DNA of 64,000 nucleotides from positions 10,146,193 to 10,210,192 of the forward strand of contig OZ017768.1 in assembly GCA_963969345.1 (NCBI GenBank). The letters are read 5' to 3'. This DNA is from Turbatrix aceti. Its lineage: Eukaryota; Nematoda; Chromadorea; Rhabditida; Panagrolaimidae. The notes under the pieces were generated by a model that worked only from the letters and a program-made list of their open reading frames with translations, searched no databases and had not been told where the DNA came from. Position 1 is the first letter of the stretch, and every line of letters begins with the position of its first letter. Both the position numbers and the translations under genes were made by a program. Positions 44,330-55,166 of the stretch are shown here, one piece after another.

Positions 44330-45636
44330 CGGCCAGAGGATTGGCGTGAATCGTGACATCCCGGATCCTCTGTTCAACGACCGGACGATACCGCTTGTCG
44401 ACAACGATGTTTTCGAGTTCTTCTAGCGCGTCGAAACCGTCGATAACCCTATAAGAACGTAATTTGTGTTTGAAGGAGGTGGGAAAGTAGGCTTACTTTC
44501 CAAAAACGGTATGCTTGCCGTCAAGAGTCTCGTGCTTGTCGTAAGTGATGAAAAACTGTGATCCGTTTGTGTTTGGTCCGTTCGAGGCCATACACAGGAG
44601 TCCACGTCTGTCGTGCTGGAAAAAATAAAAAAAATCATAAAATATTCGGACAAAATTGTAATTTTAGGGCAAAATTATGATTTTGTAACGTCATCATCAA
44701 GGTTTTCGACCGCTCCTGAGCAGGAGCGGAGCGAGCGAGAAAATTATAAAGGTGGTTTACGATTCCTTTTTGATAGTTTTTTGGTCCTTTTTTTCAGTTT
44801 TCTTTCCGCTTGTACGTAATCCGTGATAAAAAAAAACGAAAAAAAACTAAAAATAGCAAAAAAAGAACTTTTCAAAACTTACGTGACCATAAAACCCAAC
44901 ATTTTTACCGTAAGCCCCTTTCTAAAAATTCAAAAAAGGAAACAAACCCAAACCAACCTTCAAATCGTTATGAATCTCGTCCGGAAACTGCTCGCCCCAG
45001 ATACTGGCACCTCCACGTCCCGTATTGGTCGGATCACCGGTCTGAACGATGAAACCCTTGATATTACGGTGAAAAATGCAGTTACGATATTTGTCACTTG
45101 CGCATAACGCCAGGAAGTTCTACAAAAAACAGTCACATAAGCAATTATAATAGGACAATTTTATTTCACCCCGACAATCGTAAAAAATATGAATTTTAGG
45201 CCAAAAAAATTAAAAAAAAGAGAGAGAATCCTAATCCAAAGTAGGCGCTTCGGGTACAGCGGGAGGCACCATTCGAATGGATTTGACGTGCTTGCCACTG
45301 AGAACGACGGTACCGAGCGTGCGGAGGCCGGCATCTGGGCCAATATTTGACCAAAATTCGACGGCAGACGAGAGTATCATATTTGTATTGTTATCCGTGC
45401 ATGCGAGTGTACCAATGACGATACGCCCATCAGTGAGTTCAAAACGTAATTCTTGACCAACAAATTTTTTTAATGCTTCGTCAGACATAACTTTTGGACC
45501 CACTTACTAGAAAATGGCAAAAACCCGAATAAAATACTAAAAAATATGAAAAACTTACTTCACAAGTACGAGGACAACGTTCGCAGAACAATTCAACCTT
45601 GATGTCACCAACTGTAGTGTGTAGGGTTACAGACAT
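44310..45636 (-). CDS. PPIL3: Peptidyl-prolyl isomerase, cyclophilin PPIL3 type
   Basis: Exons: 45636-45559, 45119-44958, an optional 39-nt exon 44921-44883, one starting near 44616, and the last ending at the stop 44312-44310. Exon 1 ([20 protein letters not shown]) is almost identical to human PPIL3. Active-site segments are [35 protein letters not shown] and IHANPLA. PPIL3 is a small spliceosome-associated cyclophilin. Without the 39-nt exon it is 165 residues, close to the human 161; with it, 13 residues ([13 protein letters not shown]) enter a loop where orthologues have none. The whole NAA38 gene lies within its first intron. Confidence 0.9.
45231..45488 (-). CDS. NAA38: NatC auxiliary subunit NAA38 (LSMD1), nested in a PPIL3 intron
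   Basis: A single exon encodes 85 residues starting [12 protein letters not shown]. The LSm fold motifs are [32 protein letters not shown] and [14 protein letters not shown]; the CTD-x-N-MIL and GKHVKSI segments match NAA38 rather than canonical Sm proteins. NAA38 works with NAA30 and NAA35 in N-terminal acetylation on ribosomes. The gene lies on the same strand inside PPIL3 intron 1. A TTTTCTAG acceptor sits about 15 bp before the ATG, and an AATAAA lies near 45160 between its stop and PPIL3 exon 2. That acceptor could be a trans-splice site or be used by a shared transcript. Confidence 0.85.
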   Translation of the reverse strand: MSDEALKKFVGQELRFELTDGRIVIGTLACTDNNTNMILSSAVEFWSNIGPDAGLRTLGTVVLSGKHVKSIRMVPPAVPEAPTLD

Positions 45637-45870
45637 AAGAATCGGGATCGTCAGATGAGAAATCACAAAAAAAACAAAGACGAAGAAAAAACAAAGAAAC
45701 GAGAAAAGCGAGTTTCTTTTTCGCAGCAAAAAAAAACACTCAAAATTTTCGCGTTGAGATCCTCGGTATTGAGTAATCGACATTCATCAACTTTTATTTT
45801 CGTGTGACACGTTTTTGCACTCCCGTATTTGACTCGTCGTTTTTTGCCTTCTTGCGTGACACTGTCAATC
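45637..45870. promoter_or_regulatory. Bidirectional promoter region between PPIL3 and RBX2
   Basis: Only 234 bp separate the divergent start codons of PPIL3 (minus) and RBX2 (plus). No TATA box is evident; the region has A-rich tracts and must hold both 5' UTRs. Confidence 0.5.
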
Positions 45871-46488
45871 ATGGACGTCGAAATGGTAGCCTCAGATACG
45901 GTTGTTGCAACGTCCTCTTCGCTACCGGTCGAGCAGGAACAGTTGTTTACGATTAAGCGGTGGAATCCCGTCGCTCTGTGGCAATGGGATGTCGACTGCG
46001 ACATGTGCGCTATCTGCCGCATTCCGCTCATGGGTAAGTTTGATCATGAATCATGGAGGAGAAATAATAGGCACCTATCTCCGAAATTCAGTAGTTTTTA
46101 TGACACGAAACTCAGAAATAATACTAAATTTGTGTCATATTTTATTGCTATGGCTAGTAACATAAAAGTTGACGATTTTTATTACTTTTGTACATAGAAG
46201 ATAACTTAATTATGTTGCAGGAGTACGATACTTTTCTCTTAATTTGATGAGTTTACGGTCAATTTTCTTTTTTTTTTCTTTTGCGTTTTTGTTTTTCGTT
46301 TTACGGTTTTTTTCTTTTCAGAAGCCTGTCTGCGTTGCCAATCCGAAACCAAGGGCGATGGCTGCGTCGTTGTCTGGGGCGAATGCAACCACAGCTTCCA
46401 CAACTGCTGCATGTCACTTTGGGTCAAGCAGAACAACCGGTGCCCTCTCTGCCAGACGGAATGGGTTATCCAGCGAACCGGTAAATAA
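45871..46488 (+). CDS. RNF7: RING-box protein RBX2 (RNF7)
   Basis: Exons 45871-46033 and 46322-46488 give 109 residues. After a variable N-terminus comes WNPVALWQWDVDCDMCAICR (beta-strand that enters the cullin, then the RING), CLRCQ, VVWGECNHSFHNCCMSLWVKQ and NRCPLCQTEWVIQRTGK. The length and the sequence from CVVVW to the end are nearly identical to human RNF7/SAG, and ECNHSFHNCC distinguishes it from RBX1. It is the E2-recruiting RING subunit of cullin ligases, mainly with CUL5. All zinc ligands are present. Confidence 0.95.
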
Positions 46489-46719
46489 ATCAGTGAATAA
46501 TCGTCCACTTTTGCAAGAATATTGAATCAATGCTTGTGCTTTCGTCGGTCTACGTCCCTTGATATCATGTTTTTTACGTCTTGTATACATAATTTGTCAA
46601 TTTTGTAAAATTGGTGCCATTTATTTATTTAAAAAAATTGCACAGATTGTTAAGAAAAAGTGGAGGCATGTGTGAGAGCGTTGAAAACCGCTTGTATATT
46701 TGAATTATTTTTCTTGGAT

Positions 46720-47969
46720 CTATATTGGTCGAAACGCGTAGCACGTCACCTGCTGCATGGTATACTGACAGTAGACATCGGTGTGCGCGACGTAAGAAAA
46801 TTCTCCGGTGCCACAGATTACGTTGATGGATTTGCCGAACGCGTGTTGCGCTGCGGATTGGATTGATCGTTTGGCGTAGTCTAGGTCCTTGTCGATGTTC
46901 TGAAAAATTAGGAAATGATCGAAAAATTAGCTCAGTTAATACAACTCACCTGTTTTATGATTTCCCTCAGCTTGATGCTGTTGCACTTTGTCGAACTCTC
47001 TTCCATCTGGTCGAGGAACGAATTTCTGACTCCGCTAGCCCTTGCTCGGTGACGGTTTCTGCTTCTGCAGGGTCTTTGACAGTTGCAGCAACAGTCGTTC
47101 TGGGGTACTGGGAAGCCCACACCTCCCCCGCCGCATCCACCAAATCCACACGGAGATGGTGGTGGGGGTGGGAGGCCACAAGCACAGGGCGGAGGAGGGA
47201 TCATGACCCGAGGACAGGGCTGAGGAATCGGGCAGGGCGGTGGGGGGGCGCAGATAGGAGGAGGGGGCTGGAAGCAGGGCGGACGGGGTGAGCACGGGCG
47301 TTGTGCGAAATTGGGGCAACCTCCGCAGGGGGGTGGTCCGCAGGGTCGGGGCCCTCCGCAGCCCCCGCAGGGCGATGGGGGTGGGCCGCCTCCGCAGGGA
47401 GAGCCACACGGCGAGGGCGGAGGTCCTCCGCAGGGAGAGCCACAGGGCGATCCCCCGCAGGGAGAGCCACAAGGCGTTCTTCCACACGGGGACGGTGGTG
47501 GACCTCCGCAAGGTGAGCCTCCGCAGGGTGACCCACATGGAGGGGGCAGGGATGGTGGGGGCAGTCCGCAACCCATCCCACCTCCTCCACAACCCCCACC
47601 ACCCCCGTAGGGGAATTGTCCGGCATAGGGTATTGGTCCAGGTTGCCCTCCGCAGCCTCCGAATCTGGGGCCCATTCCACCTCCGCACCCAAACTGTCCG
47701 CCAGGGGGAGGTGGAAGATTCGGAATTGTAGGAATGTTGATCGGAGTCTCGGCATAGGATCCACCGAGATCAGATGTGCTAGGATTAATCTCGACGGCAT
47801 TTGGCAAGGGTTTTCTGGACGACGTAGATGTAGATCGATCGTTGTAGGAACGTTCTGACTGTTCGAGAATCTCTTCGTCTAGACCATAGTCATCGGCTGT
47901 GCTGACGGATATGATGCAGGTAGTAACAAGGATTAGGATAGGTAGTATCAACCGTTTTCGGTAGAACAT
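46720..47969 (-). CDS. Ground-like (Grl) secreted protein
   Basis: Exons 47969-46950 and 46899-46720 give 399 residues: signal peptide (1-25), an acidic/Ser segment, then ~200 residues of Pro/Gly/Cys-rich repeats (CGGSPCGG, PPPSPCG). The C-terminal ground-like domain starts near CCCNCQ and continues KCNSIKLREIIKQ..AKRSIQ..AFGKSINVICGTGEFSYVAHTDVYCQ. The GEF.Y...TD.YC motif is characteristic of the Grd/Grl family, known from nematodes and related to Hedgehog-related proteins. Members are secreted by epidermis and glia and help in cuticle/apical matrix. The domain is split across the intron, as often seen. This gene is good evidence for a nematode. Confidence 0.88.
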
Positions 47970-48384
47970 GGCGGTCGAAGTGAGGGGACATGGAAAGAAA
48001 AACTGTGATAGGACTACTTAAATGGATCTTCTTTTTTTGTGCCTAGGTGTTGATGATCTCATTGTTCTTGAGTAGCCCGTGTCTGGTGGATAAGAACTAG
48101 CCCCCAGACACAGGATCCGTGAGTACGGACGCCTGCCTGTTTTGTACAGGATTAGACGGTAGTTGTTGTTGCACAATGGTTATCAAGTGGTCAGCGCAGG
48201 CATTGTCGGACACTTTCCACGCCTTTATCCCTCCTTGTAGTGAGCGCACGCATTCATGCCCTCAGGCAGTATTGCACTTTTTTAGTTGTTGAGTCACAGA
48301 GATTCACTCCAAAATTTTTGTTTACATAGTCGATTAAACTTAAGTGGCGTATCCTCGTTGCAGGCGCGGTAAGTAACTGAAACA
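47970..48384. other. Divergent upstream region of Grl and JTB genes
   Basis: 415 bp between two divergent start codons, of mixed composition, holding the promoters of both. No gene or clear motif. Confidence 0.4.
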
Positions 48385-49081
48385 ATGATAGAATCATGCT
48401 CCACGCGTCGGATGCTCATCCTCATCGGCTTCCTCCTTGCCGCTTCGTGCCTCATCGTTGTCTTCGAAAACTACGTTGAAGAAAACGAGTTTGACGCTGA
48501 TCTTATCATTGCTGCTATCCAGAAACATCGGACGGGGGCCAACGATGGTGGTCAAAAGACACAACAAGGTGCGCCATCCCAGGCTCAGGATAAGCAAAAG
48601 CCTGCACAGAAAGAAGGCCGTGTGTCTGGGGATGCCAAGATTCCTAGTGATATTGTAAGTTCAAAATAATGCATGATTGACGGATGAAAAAAATTGTTTT
48701 TCAGGACAAAGAAGCCGTCAAGCTAAACTGCGGCGATTCCTCCACGCTCAGACTCGTCAGCGAATGCGTTCAGTGTTCGGACTTTGAGATCAAGGGTCTG
48801 AAGACCTGTAAGTGCCAAAATCCGAATTTTTTGTGCAAATAAAAATAATTTTTATAGCCTACTGCAAGCCCACAGGGTTCTACGACAAGTTCCTCTGCGG
48901 CGCCGACGACAAGGCAATCTTCCTCCCCTGCCGAGGCAAACGCATTCCAACAGGTGCCAACTTTGCCTACTTCGCTGCGATTTCCATTGTTGCGTCCGCC
49001 GGTTTTACGTCGTTTGTCTCGTGGCGTCGCACCGTCGTCGAACATCGAACGTACGCGCGTCTTCAGAGTTTTATTACGTAA
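48385..49081 (+). CDS. JTB: JTB (jumping translocation breakpoint) family membrane protein
   Basis: Exons 48385-48654, 48705-48807 and 48858-49081 give 198 residues. A hydrophobic N-terminal segment (RMLILIGFLLAASCLIVVF) acts as signal or anchor, and a Gln/Lys-rich linker follows. The JTB core is SECVQCSDFEIKG..CKPTGFYDKFLC..PCRG, which has the family's conserved cysteines and the C.PTG(Y/F)..K..C motif. A second TM (FAYFAAISIVASAGFTSFVS) precedes a basic tail. Human JTB is 146 residues; the extra length is the linker. JTB proteins are reported in mitochondria and at the cytokinesis bridge; the role here is unknown. Confidence 0.8.
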
Positions 49082-49165
49082 TGTTTTTACCGAAGTTTGT
49101 GTTTTTTACGGGTCTGATAAATATTGATACAGTTTGAAAAAATTTATTTTTGACAAAACAAAGCG

Positions 49166-50590
49166 TTACTTGGACATGGTCAGAAAAGTCAAACCCATAG
49201 AAAGTGAAATAGCCCGGTTGGCTTTCTTTGAGAAAACTCGTTCCATCTTCTTGCGTATGGCTGCCGAAATTATGTTTTCAAAATTGATGTCAATTGTCGT
49301 GCCTTTCAGACATTTTACCTGGAATTTTTTTTCTTAAAAAAAAATTTTTTTTTGAAACTCACTGGAAAAAGCGCTATCAAAGCATCAGGATCAACGTGGG
49401 CATCGACGTTCCAGAGTTTTATATCGTAAGTGTTATGGTGGGGGGTCTTTTTGTTGACCGCATTTCGGACTTTGGCGAGGGCAAGGATGTCTTCTGTATG
49501 GAGTACTGCGTTTCGAAAATGCAATCTAAACAATGAAAAAACGTAAATCGCAAAAAATTTTGTCTTCAAATAAATCTGGTTTGCAGTTGAAAAAAAATAT
49601 TTATGAAAACAGTGCTCCCGAAACTTCGATTCTTTCCAAAATGAAAGTCTCATAAATCAATGCGCGTGCATGAAATTAATTTCAAATGAACACCGGTTAC
49701 ACTTTTCAATGTGATAATGAACAACAAATTACGCAGACAAGGACAACGCACGTTGCGAAAACAAGGCGTCAGAAAACGCTACGGAACAAAGAATGTTGAA
49801 AATCTGATAGAAAGCACGTTAAAAAAATTTGTGAAGGTGGCGTTAAAAAATGGCACTGCCAAAAAATATAATACATACAACTAATTTTTTTGCTAAAAAA
49901 CACAGCCTGATTTTTTTTTTTTTAAATACACCGCCTGTTTTTTTTGCGATTTCGAAAAGCTATAAAAAAACAAAAACTCACTCCAACTTGACAGCATCGG
50001 CAAAGAGATGTGCAATCTGCCCAAACGGAGGCATCGGAGTTATGCTACAGTTAACGATATTCAGGCACATGATTCCTGGCGCTACGATTTTCAAAAAATC
50101 TTCCGCTTCAAAAGCTACTATGTTGATTTCCATGACTTCGGGACACCATTTGGTCGTGTAGGGCGCGCATGAGGTAATCTTCGACGTCTTTGCCATCGTC
50201 GAGTATCCATTGATGTAGACTTCTCGAGGGTTGAATTTTTCGAGCTCGCTTACCTGAAGCGTGATCAGGGTGTTAAGAGCCGAGATTTCGATGCCTGGCA
50301 CGTCGCCGAACATGACGATGATCACCCGTCTGACAGGTGTGCCTCGGAGGTCGTCGACCACCGGTCTGACGTCTTTGATGCAGGACAAGTCGCTGAGCAC
50401 GCTCCATGGCGCGGATTTAATGACTCGTTGACAAACAGAAGGGCCCAGGTCAGGAAAACGTGCTGAAGGTATCGGAATCAGGTGTATCGATGCTGTCACT
50501 GCTCGAAGGTGTGAAAAAGGCTTCGGGAATGATGGAAGCCTTGCTGACCAGGTGCTTGGACCGAGCACGGAGACGACGAATCAGTCGCAT
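49166..50590 (-). CDS. F-box-like/LRR-like nematode family protein
   Basis: Last exons read clearly: one ending GTCAAGTTGGA near 49983, one from about 49525 to 49360, and the last from about 49313 to 49166; all join in frame. The 5' end is less certain. An ATG at 50590 followed by a 37-nt candidate intron (GTGACA...CTTCAG) gives a continuous frame into RFPDLGPSVCQRVIKS. FPDL plus the final exon pair resemble the gene at 122-1072 (LPDLL..., ...LDNVSPDIDL / ...LWNVDAHVDPDAL), so I treat them as distant members of one family. Function unknown. Confidence 0.55.
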
Positions 50591-51969
50591 GACGATAATC
50601 TTGTTTTAGACAATTTGAAAATTGTCAACTACTGATAACATAGATGACAACCAACCTGTCTCTTAATTTGTTACGCGCAGGCGGGTTGATTCATCAGTTG
50701 TCCAACATAAGACGCAGTAGCGTGGAACACAGAGGGTGGAACTAATGAAATGTGATCTTTAACGCCGTAAAACTTTCAAAGAAAAGGTTAACTTGATGCT
50801 CGGGCTTTTAAAAATGCAAAAAGAACTTTGGAAAAATCAGCGATTTATGAATTACGGTCAAAAAAAATTGTCAGGCCCAAGTTACTCCTAATATTGAACT
50901 TCATTTTTGGATTCATCTTTGTGCGCTTACATTCTTACAAAAATGCATAAAATTTCGACTTCGTGCTAGTTTTTTTTGTAAAACAGCTAGGTATTTATAG
51001 TTGTGCCGTTTTATCCGTAATTATGTAAGCTTTGTGCGCGCGCCGTTATTTTTTCAGACGAACGCTTTACTTACTATCGCCATTGCCATTGATTTGTTTA
51101 TGCGCGTGTTTTGGTTGATTGTTTTCGCGTTTTTGCACCTTCTTTGTGAATGGCATACCTGTTAATTAATTTTCAGCTTTGACAAAAAATGCCATCATTG
51201 TCACTTCAGTATTGGCGAAATGTTATCCGATCAGCAGGACTTGAGAATCCCGGTATCCTCAAGCATAATTGTCATCACGCTCTGCTTGTTGGCACGCAGA
51301 GATTCTAATGTAACGTCAGATGATTTGCGTTTCTTCGCCGGAGCTGGTTTTGATAATTCTTGACGATACGACGGGATAATCACTGTTAAAAATCGTAAAA
51401 CTCAGATTGCTCCTAATCTTGAAATCCATTCGAGTATCGAATTTGATAAATTCCAGTAATGTTGTATTTATTTCAATTGTTTACGTGTCTGCTTGTATTC
51501 AGTTTGTACACAAATTATTTATTTTGTACCGTTTTTTACGTCAATAATAAAGCGTTGAATCAAACATTTATAATTGGATTGCATTTCAACGAAAACAATA
51601 CACAAAACATTCAAACACACTGAAGTTTTTGGTAAACTGCCAAAAAATTTGACCCAGTAAGTACTTATAAATTTGCTTTATAGATGAACAAAAATTTTGG
51701 CGGTTGACACCTTTGCGCACAAACCTGTGTCGTGTTCGACAGAAATTTTTATGTACACTTCGGACATGCCATGTGCGTCCATCAAGCACAACTTTTTCTT
51801 AGCTAAGTAAGTGTTCCTTTTCACGATTGGATCGACTGCTATTACCAAATCCAGCGTCTGCTGTCCAAAAATAAAGGTGAAAGCACATGCTGTGCCAGTG
51901 CTGTCTGCTGTGTCTGTTCGTTTTGTTCTGTCAATTCTGCTTTAATTTTGAGAACTTGTACATCTTTCA
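50591..51969. other. Intergenic, no gene
   Basis: AT-rich DNA with no supported exon on either strand. A dispersed repeat starts at about 51970. Confidence 0.5.
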
Positions 51970-52185
51970 ATTCATCATCCTCGATTGCCCCGCCCCTGCA
52001 ACTTACCAAGCCACTTGGACAGGTAATACAGTCAGTCCTTGGCTTCAATAACACTCTGTGTGCCTGCTCCAAATTATCTTGTCCTTTGCATTTGCTTGTG
52101 AGCCTTATTGTTAATGTAAACGTATGTTGCAAGTAAACCTGGAGAAAAGTATCTTGTAGCGGCTGACAGAATTCTATCAGGAACC
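51970..52185 (+). repeat. Dispersed repeat copy 2
   Basis: Homologous to 36890-37080 through the same ordered blocks (CTCGATTG.CCCGCCCC, GTCAGTCCTTGG, TGTGTGCC.GCTCC, GTATCTTGTAGC). It is diverged and has small gaps, so the insertion is old. It lies about 150 bp upstream of the gene at 52339. Confidence 0.6.
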
Positions 52186-52338
52186 CTCGTGTTATTCTCC
52201 CCCTAGTTGTCATTAAAAAATAGTTTTGTTTCGGACCGAAAGGGGCCTGACGGGCCGTCGTTTTTCGGCACTCTCTTGCATTTTCTTCTTTCGTCAATTG
52301 CTAAATTTTTAATTATTTAATAAATATTCAGCTTCGAG

Positions 52339-53551
52339 ATGCCTGCACTATCACGCCGTTATCGTCGGGAGATCATCCGGTTGGCATCCCAGACAAAACA
52401 TGTTGTCCTCAAGAATGCTGTGCTTTCGAGCTTTGAGATGACGGAAACTTTTTTGTGTTTTATGATTGATAATCCAATCGTTGTTAAAAGCTTGGACGGC
52501 AAAATTGGGGTAACTTTATTTTTGATTTGTTTCTGTTTTTCATTTGGTTTTTTTAGCTTCAATTTGGATATAGCGCTCCAGAGTTTCTAATTGGCGATGA
52601 AACTGAGTTGTTCTGGATGCTGCCTTTCATTCGAAAAATCAGAGTTTCTTTCAATCCTCTTCACGGTTTCTTGCAAAAACTGTCAAACTTTAGCGGTATG
52701 TTTTTCATTAATAATTTAAATACGACACCTGATTTCCATTTTTTTAGATTTAGAAGTTGATCTGAGTTGGCTGGTGAGGGATTGCACTCAGGACGTTACA
52801 GTTTGGAAGCTCGCAGTTTCCGCGTCTAAAGTTGTAATGGGCCTTCACATGTTTTTGTTGATTGCTTCAAAATGTGGTGTATTGGCAAAAATTGATTATC
52901 TGGAAATATTTTTTTGTGGATCAGTGCCTTATTCGGAGGACTGCCTTCATGTATGTTTTTTCCATTATTTTCTGTATTTATTTTTTAAACGTATGTTTTT
53001 TTCAGAACATGTTAAAAGCCTCTGCGTTAAATGTCCCGAGTTTAAAATTTGATGGCGTCGGAGGGAATATTTTTATTAATCAGTTCCTTACGGTTCTCAA
53101 AAAAGTGAATACGAAGCTTAACAGAACTCGATCTATTGCTGTCGTTTTTGAACACCTCCCCGATGATGCTGAACTTTTGGGTATGATTTCCAACTTTCAA
53201 AGAATTGCACCCAATCTGGAGTCTATTGAAATGGATTTTTTAAACAAATGTTCTGGCTTAATTTTTGACACTGAACATTGGACACAAGCTTTGGCATGGT
53301 ACTCTCAAACGCGTCAAGTCCTTTGTGAACAAGCTGCTAAAAATATAAAAATTGGGGTGACATACAATTTGTCTGCATTTTATTTGGAGATGACGCCGAC
53401 TGACTTGCAACAAATATCTGAAGAGAAAATCTACGATATTTCTCAAAGGTATGAAAAGAACCTCAGCATCGCAACCGTCAAAAATCGTCGAAAGAAAGTC
53501 GCTCCTAAAATTGAGCTCTCGTTGAACATCGAATTTACTACTTTTAAGTAA
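52339..53551 (+). CDS. Uncharacterised nematode family protein (family with 55167-56404), member 1
   Basis: Exons 52339-52509, 52557-52695, 52748-52950 and 53006-53551 give 352 residues. N-terminal MPALSRRYRREII is followed by SSFEMTETF; the second half has NVPSL.., LNRTRSIAVVF, LLGMISNFQRIAPNLESI and a Lys-rich end. The repeated hydrophobic pattern with APNLE.I is like leucine-rich domains of nematode F-box/FTH proteins, but no clear F-box is visible. Exon plan and about a third of residues are shared with the paralogue at 55167. Function unknown. Confidence 0.7.
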
Positions 53552-53689
53552 TTCTGTGTATTGTTTTTAAAGTGGGCTTTGTTAATTTTTCCATTAAATG
53601 TATACGTGTTTGTACATATGTAATTGTGTGCCATTTTTGTTATAAATTCAAAGAAAACATTTTTTTGATGGACTGTTGACACCACCAGC
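53552..53689. other. 3' flank, no gene
   Basis: AT-rich sequence after the stop; no feature. Confidence 0.4.
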
Positions 53690-53830
53690 GCGACTTTTTG
53701 TGTTCTGTTTCGTCGGTATCGTCTTGCGGGCAGCCTGGCGGGTCGGATGCGATGTCTTCAAAAATTACATCCATTACAACGAATATGTGACGCCTGATAT
53801 TGAGGTTCATTTTGAAGGTTCAATTTTGAG
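53690..53830 (+). pseudogene. Decayed fragment of the 52339/55167 family
   Basis: The first half resembles exon 1 of the neighbours (..RAAWRVGCDVFKN against RAAWNGGCDVLKS); the second half resembles the end of their last exon (NEYVTPDIEV against GEHGTPDIEV). The whole middle, about 300 residues and all introns, is gone and there is no start codon. A large internal deletion is the simplest reading. Confidence 0.65.
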
Positions 53831-54104
53831 ACGAGATAAGAGAGGGGGCTTGAACGTTTTGCAATATTTATTTTTCTTATAAAATCTGTGTTGTTTTTGA
53901 AAAAAAAATTAAATAAATTTCTGATGCTAAAAATCTGAAAATAAAAAAAGACAGTTGAATCAATAATTAATTATTACAAAACACAGTATCAAAACACGCG
54001 TGAAATTTCACTTCAAGTGTGCTTCACTTTTCGCGCCGAGACCCTGTTCGCCGGGTTACCGACATTGGCCTACTGATTGTACTCGTTTTTATCGCTTTGG
54101 GCGT

Positions 54105-55053
54105 AAAAAAAAGCCTCAAATGTTTTTAACCAAGGTTGTAGGCCCTCTTGAGGGATTGTTAAAAAAAAATATAAAAAATTTTTCAGATGCCGGATTCTTG
54201 AGATTTGGCTTCTGAACTGTTTTTTTGTTCTGATTTTTCAACCAGCTTCTTTATTGAAGTAAAAATCTGAATAAAATCATACAACTGTATTTTGGCACGA
54301 GGAATCGATTGCCGTATTCAGATTTCCCAAAAAACATCTGACTCTCCCGCAATTATCGATTTTCTGTTTTCTTCGTCACTTTTTTAGCCAAAACATGTGT
54401 ATGCTGTTCGATAGGGAGGGCAAGACCTACCCTATCTTAAAGCCCGTGTTTTTTGCTACAAGATGGAAAAAAACACAAAAAAAAATATGTCGCTCTCGGT
54501 GACCAAAACAGGGAAAAACCATCAAAATGGTCAAAAAACCGTCGTAAAATAACAACGATGAAGCAAAGCGCCCCAAGAGTCGTCGCGTGCGCATTGCGAT
54601 GCGCGCAGCGCGTAGTTGATTTTTTGACCACTTTGATGGTTTTTCCCTGTTTTGGTCACCGAGAGCGACATATTTTTTTTTGTGTTTTTTTCCATCTTGT
54701 AGCAAAAAAAACGGGCTTTAAGATAGGGTAGGTCTTGCCCTCCCTATCGAACAGCATACACATGTTTTGGCCAAAAAAGTGACGAAGAAAACAGAAAATC
54801 GATAATTGCGGGAGAGTCAGATGTTTTTTGGGAAATCTGAATACGGCAATCGATTCCTCGTGCCAAAATACAGTTGTATGATTTTATTCAGATTTTTGCT
54901 TCAATAAAGAAGCTGGTTGAAAAATCAGAACAAAAAAACAGTTCAGAAGCCAAATCTCAAGAATCCGGCATCTGAAAAATTTTTTATATTTTTTTTTAAC
55001 AATCCCTCAAGGGGGCCTACAACCTTGGTTAAAAACATTTGAGGCTTTTTTTT
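54105..55053. mobile_element. Fold-back element with 434-bp inverted arms
   Basis: Position i pairs with 109158-i. Arms of about 54105-54538 and 54620-55053 are nearly identical with no indels seen, around an 81-bp loop that is richer in GC (GCGATGCGCGCAGCGCG). Both ends are a run of eight A/T next to GCCTC. The arms carry short open frames, mirror images of each other with no recognisable product. Flanks show no clear target duplication. It could be a fold-back/MITE transposon, a hairpin-RNA source, or an inverted duplication. It sits between the decayed family fragment and the paralogue at 55167. Confidence 0.85.
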
Positions 55054-55166
55054 CACGGGGTCGCACCTTCCACCTTAATCTGAAATCCTGTCACAGACTG
55101 TCTCTTAATTACTCCTTCCTTGTTTCTACTTCGTCAGTTCCATCCTTTTAAGGATTTTGGTGCCGG

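Noticed and set aside
46967..47800. Several long open frames on both strands within the ground-like gene
   Set aside because: Caused by the GC-rich Pro/Gly repeats lacking stops in other frames; only the frame with signal peptide and ground-like domain is supported.
54427..54731. Two mirror 92-codon open frames in the fold-back element
   Set aside because: They are the same arm sequence read from both sides and run into the loop; no domain, no start context.
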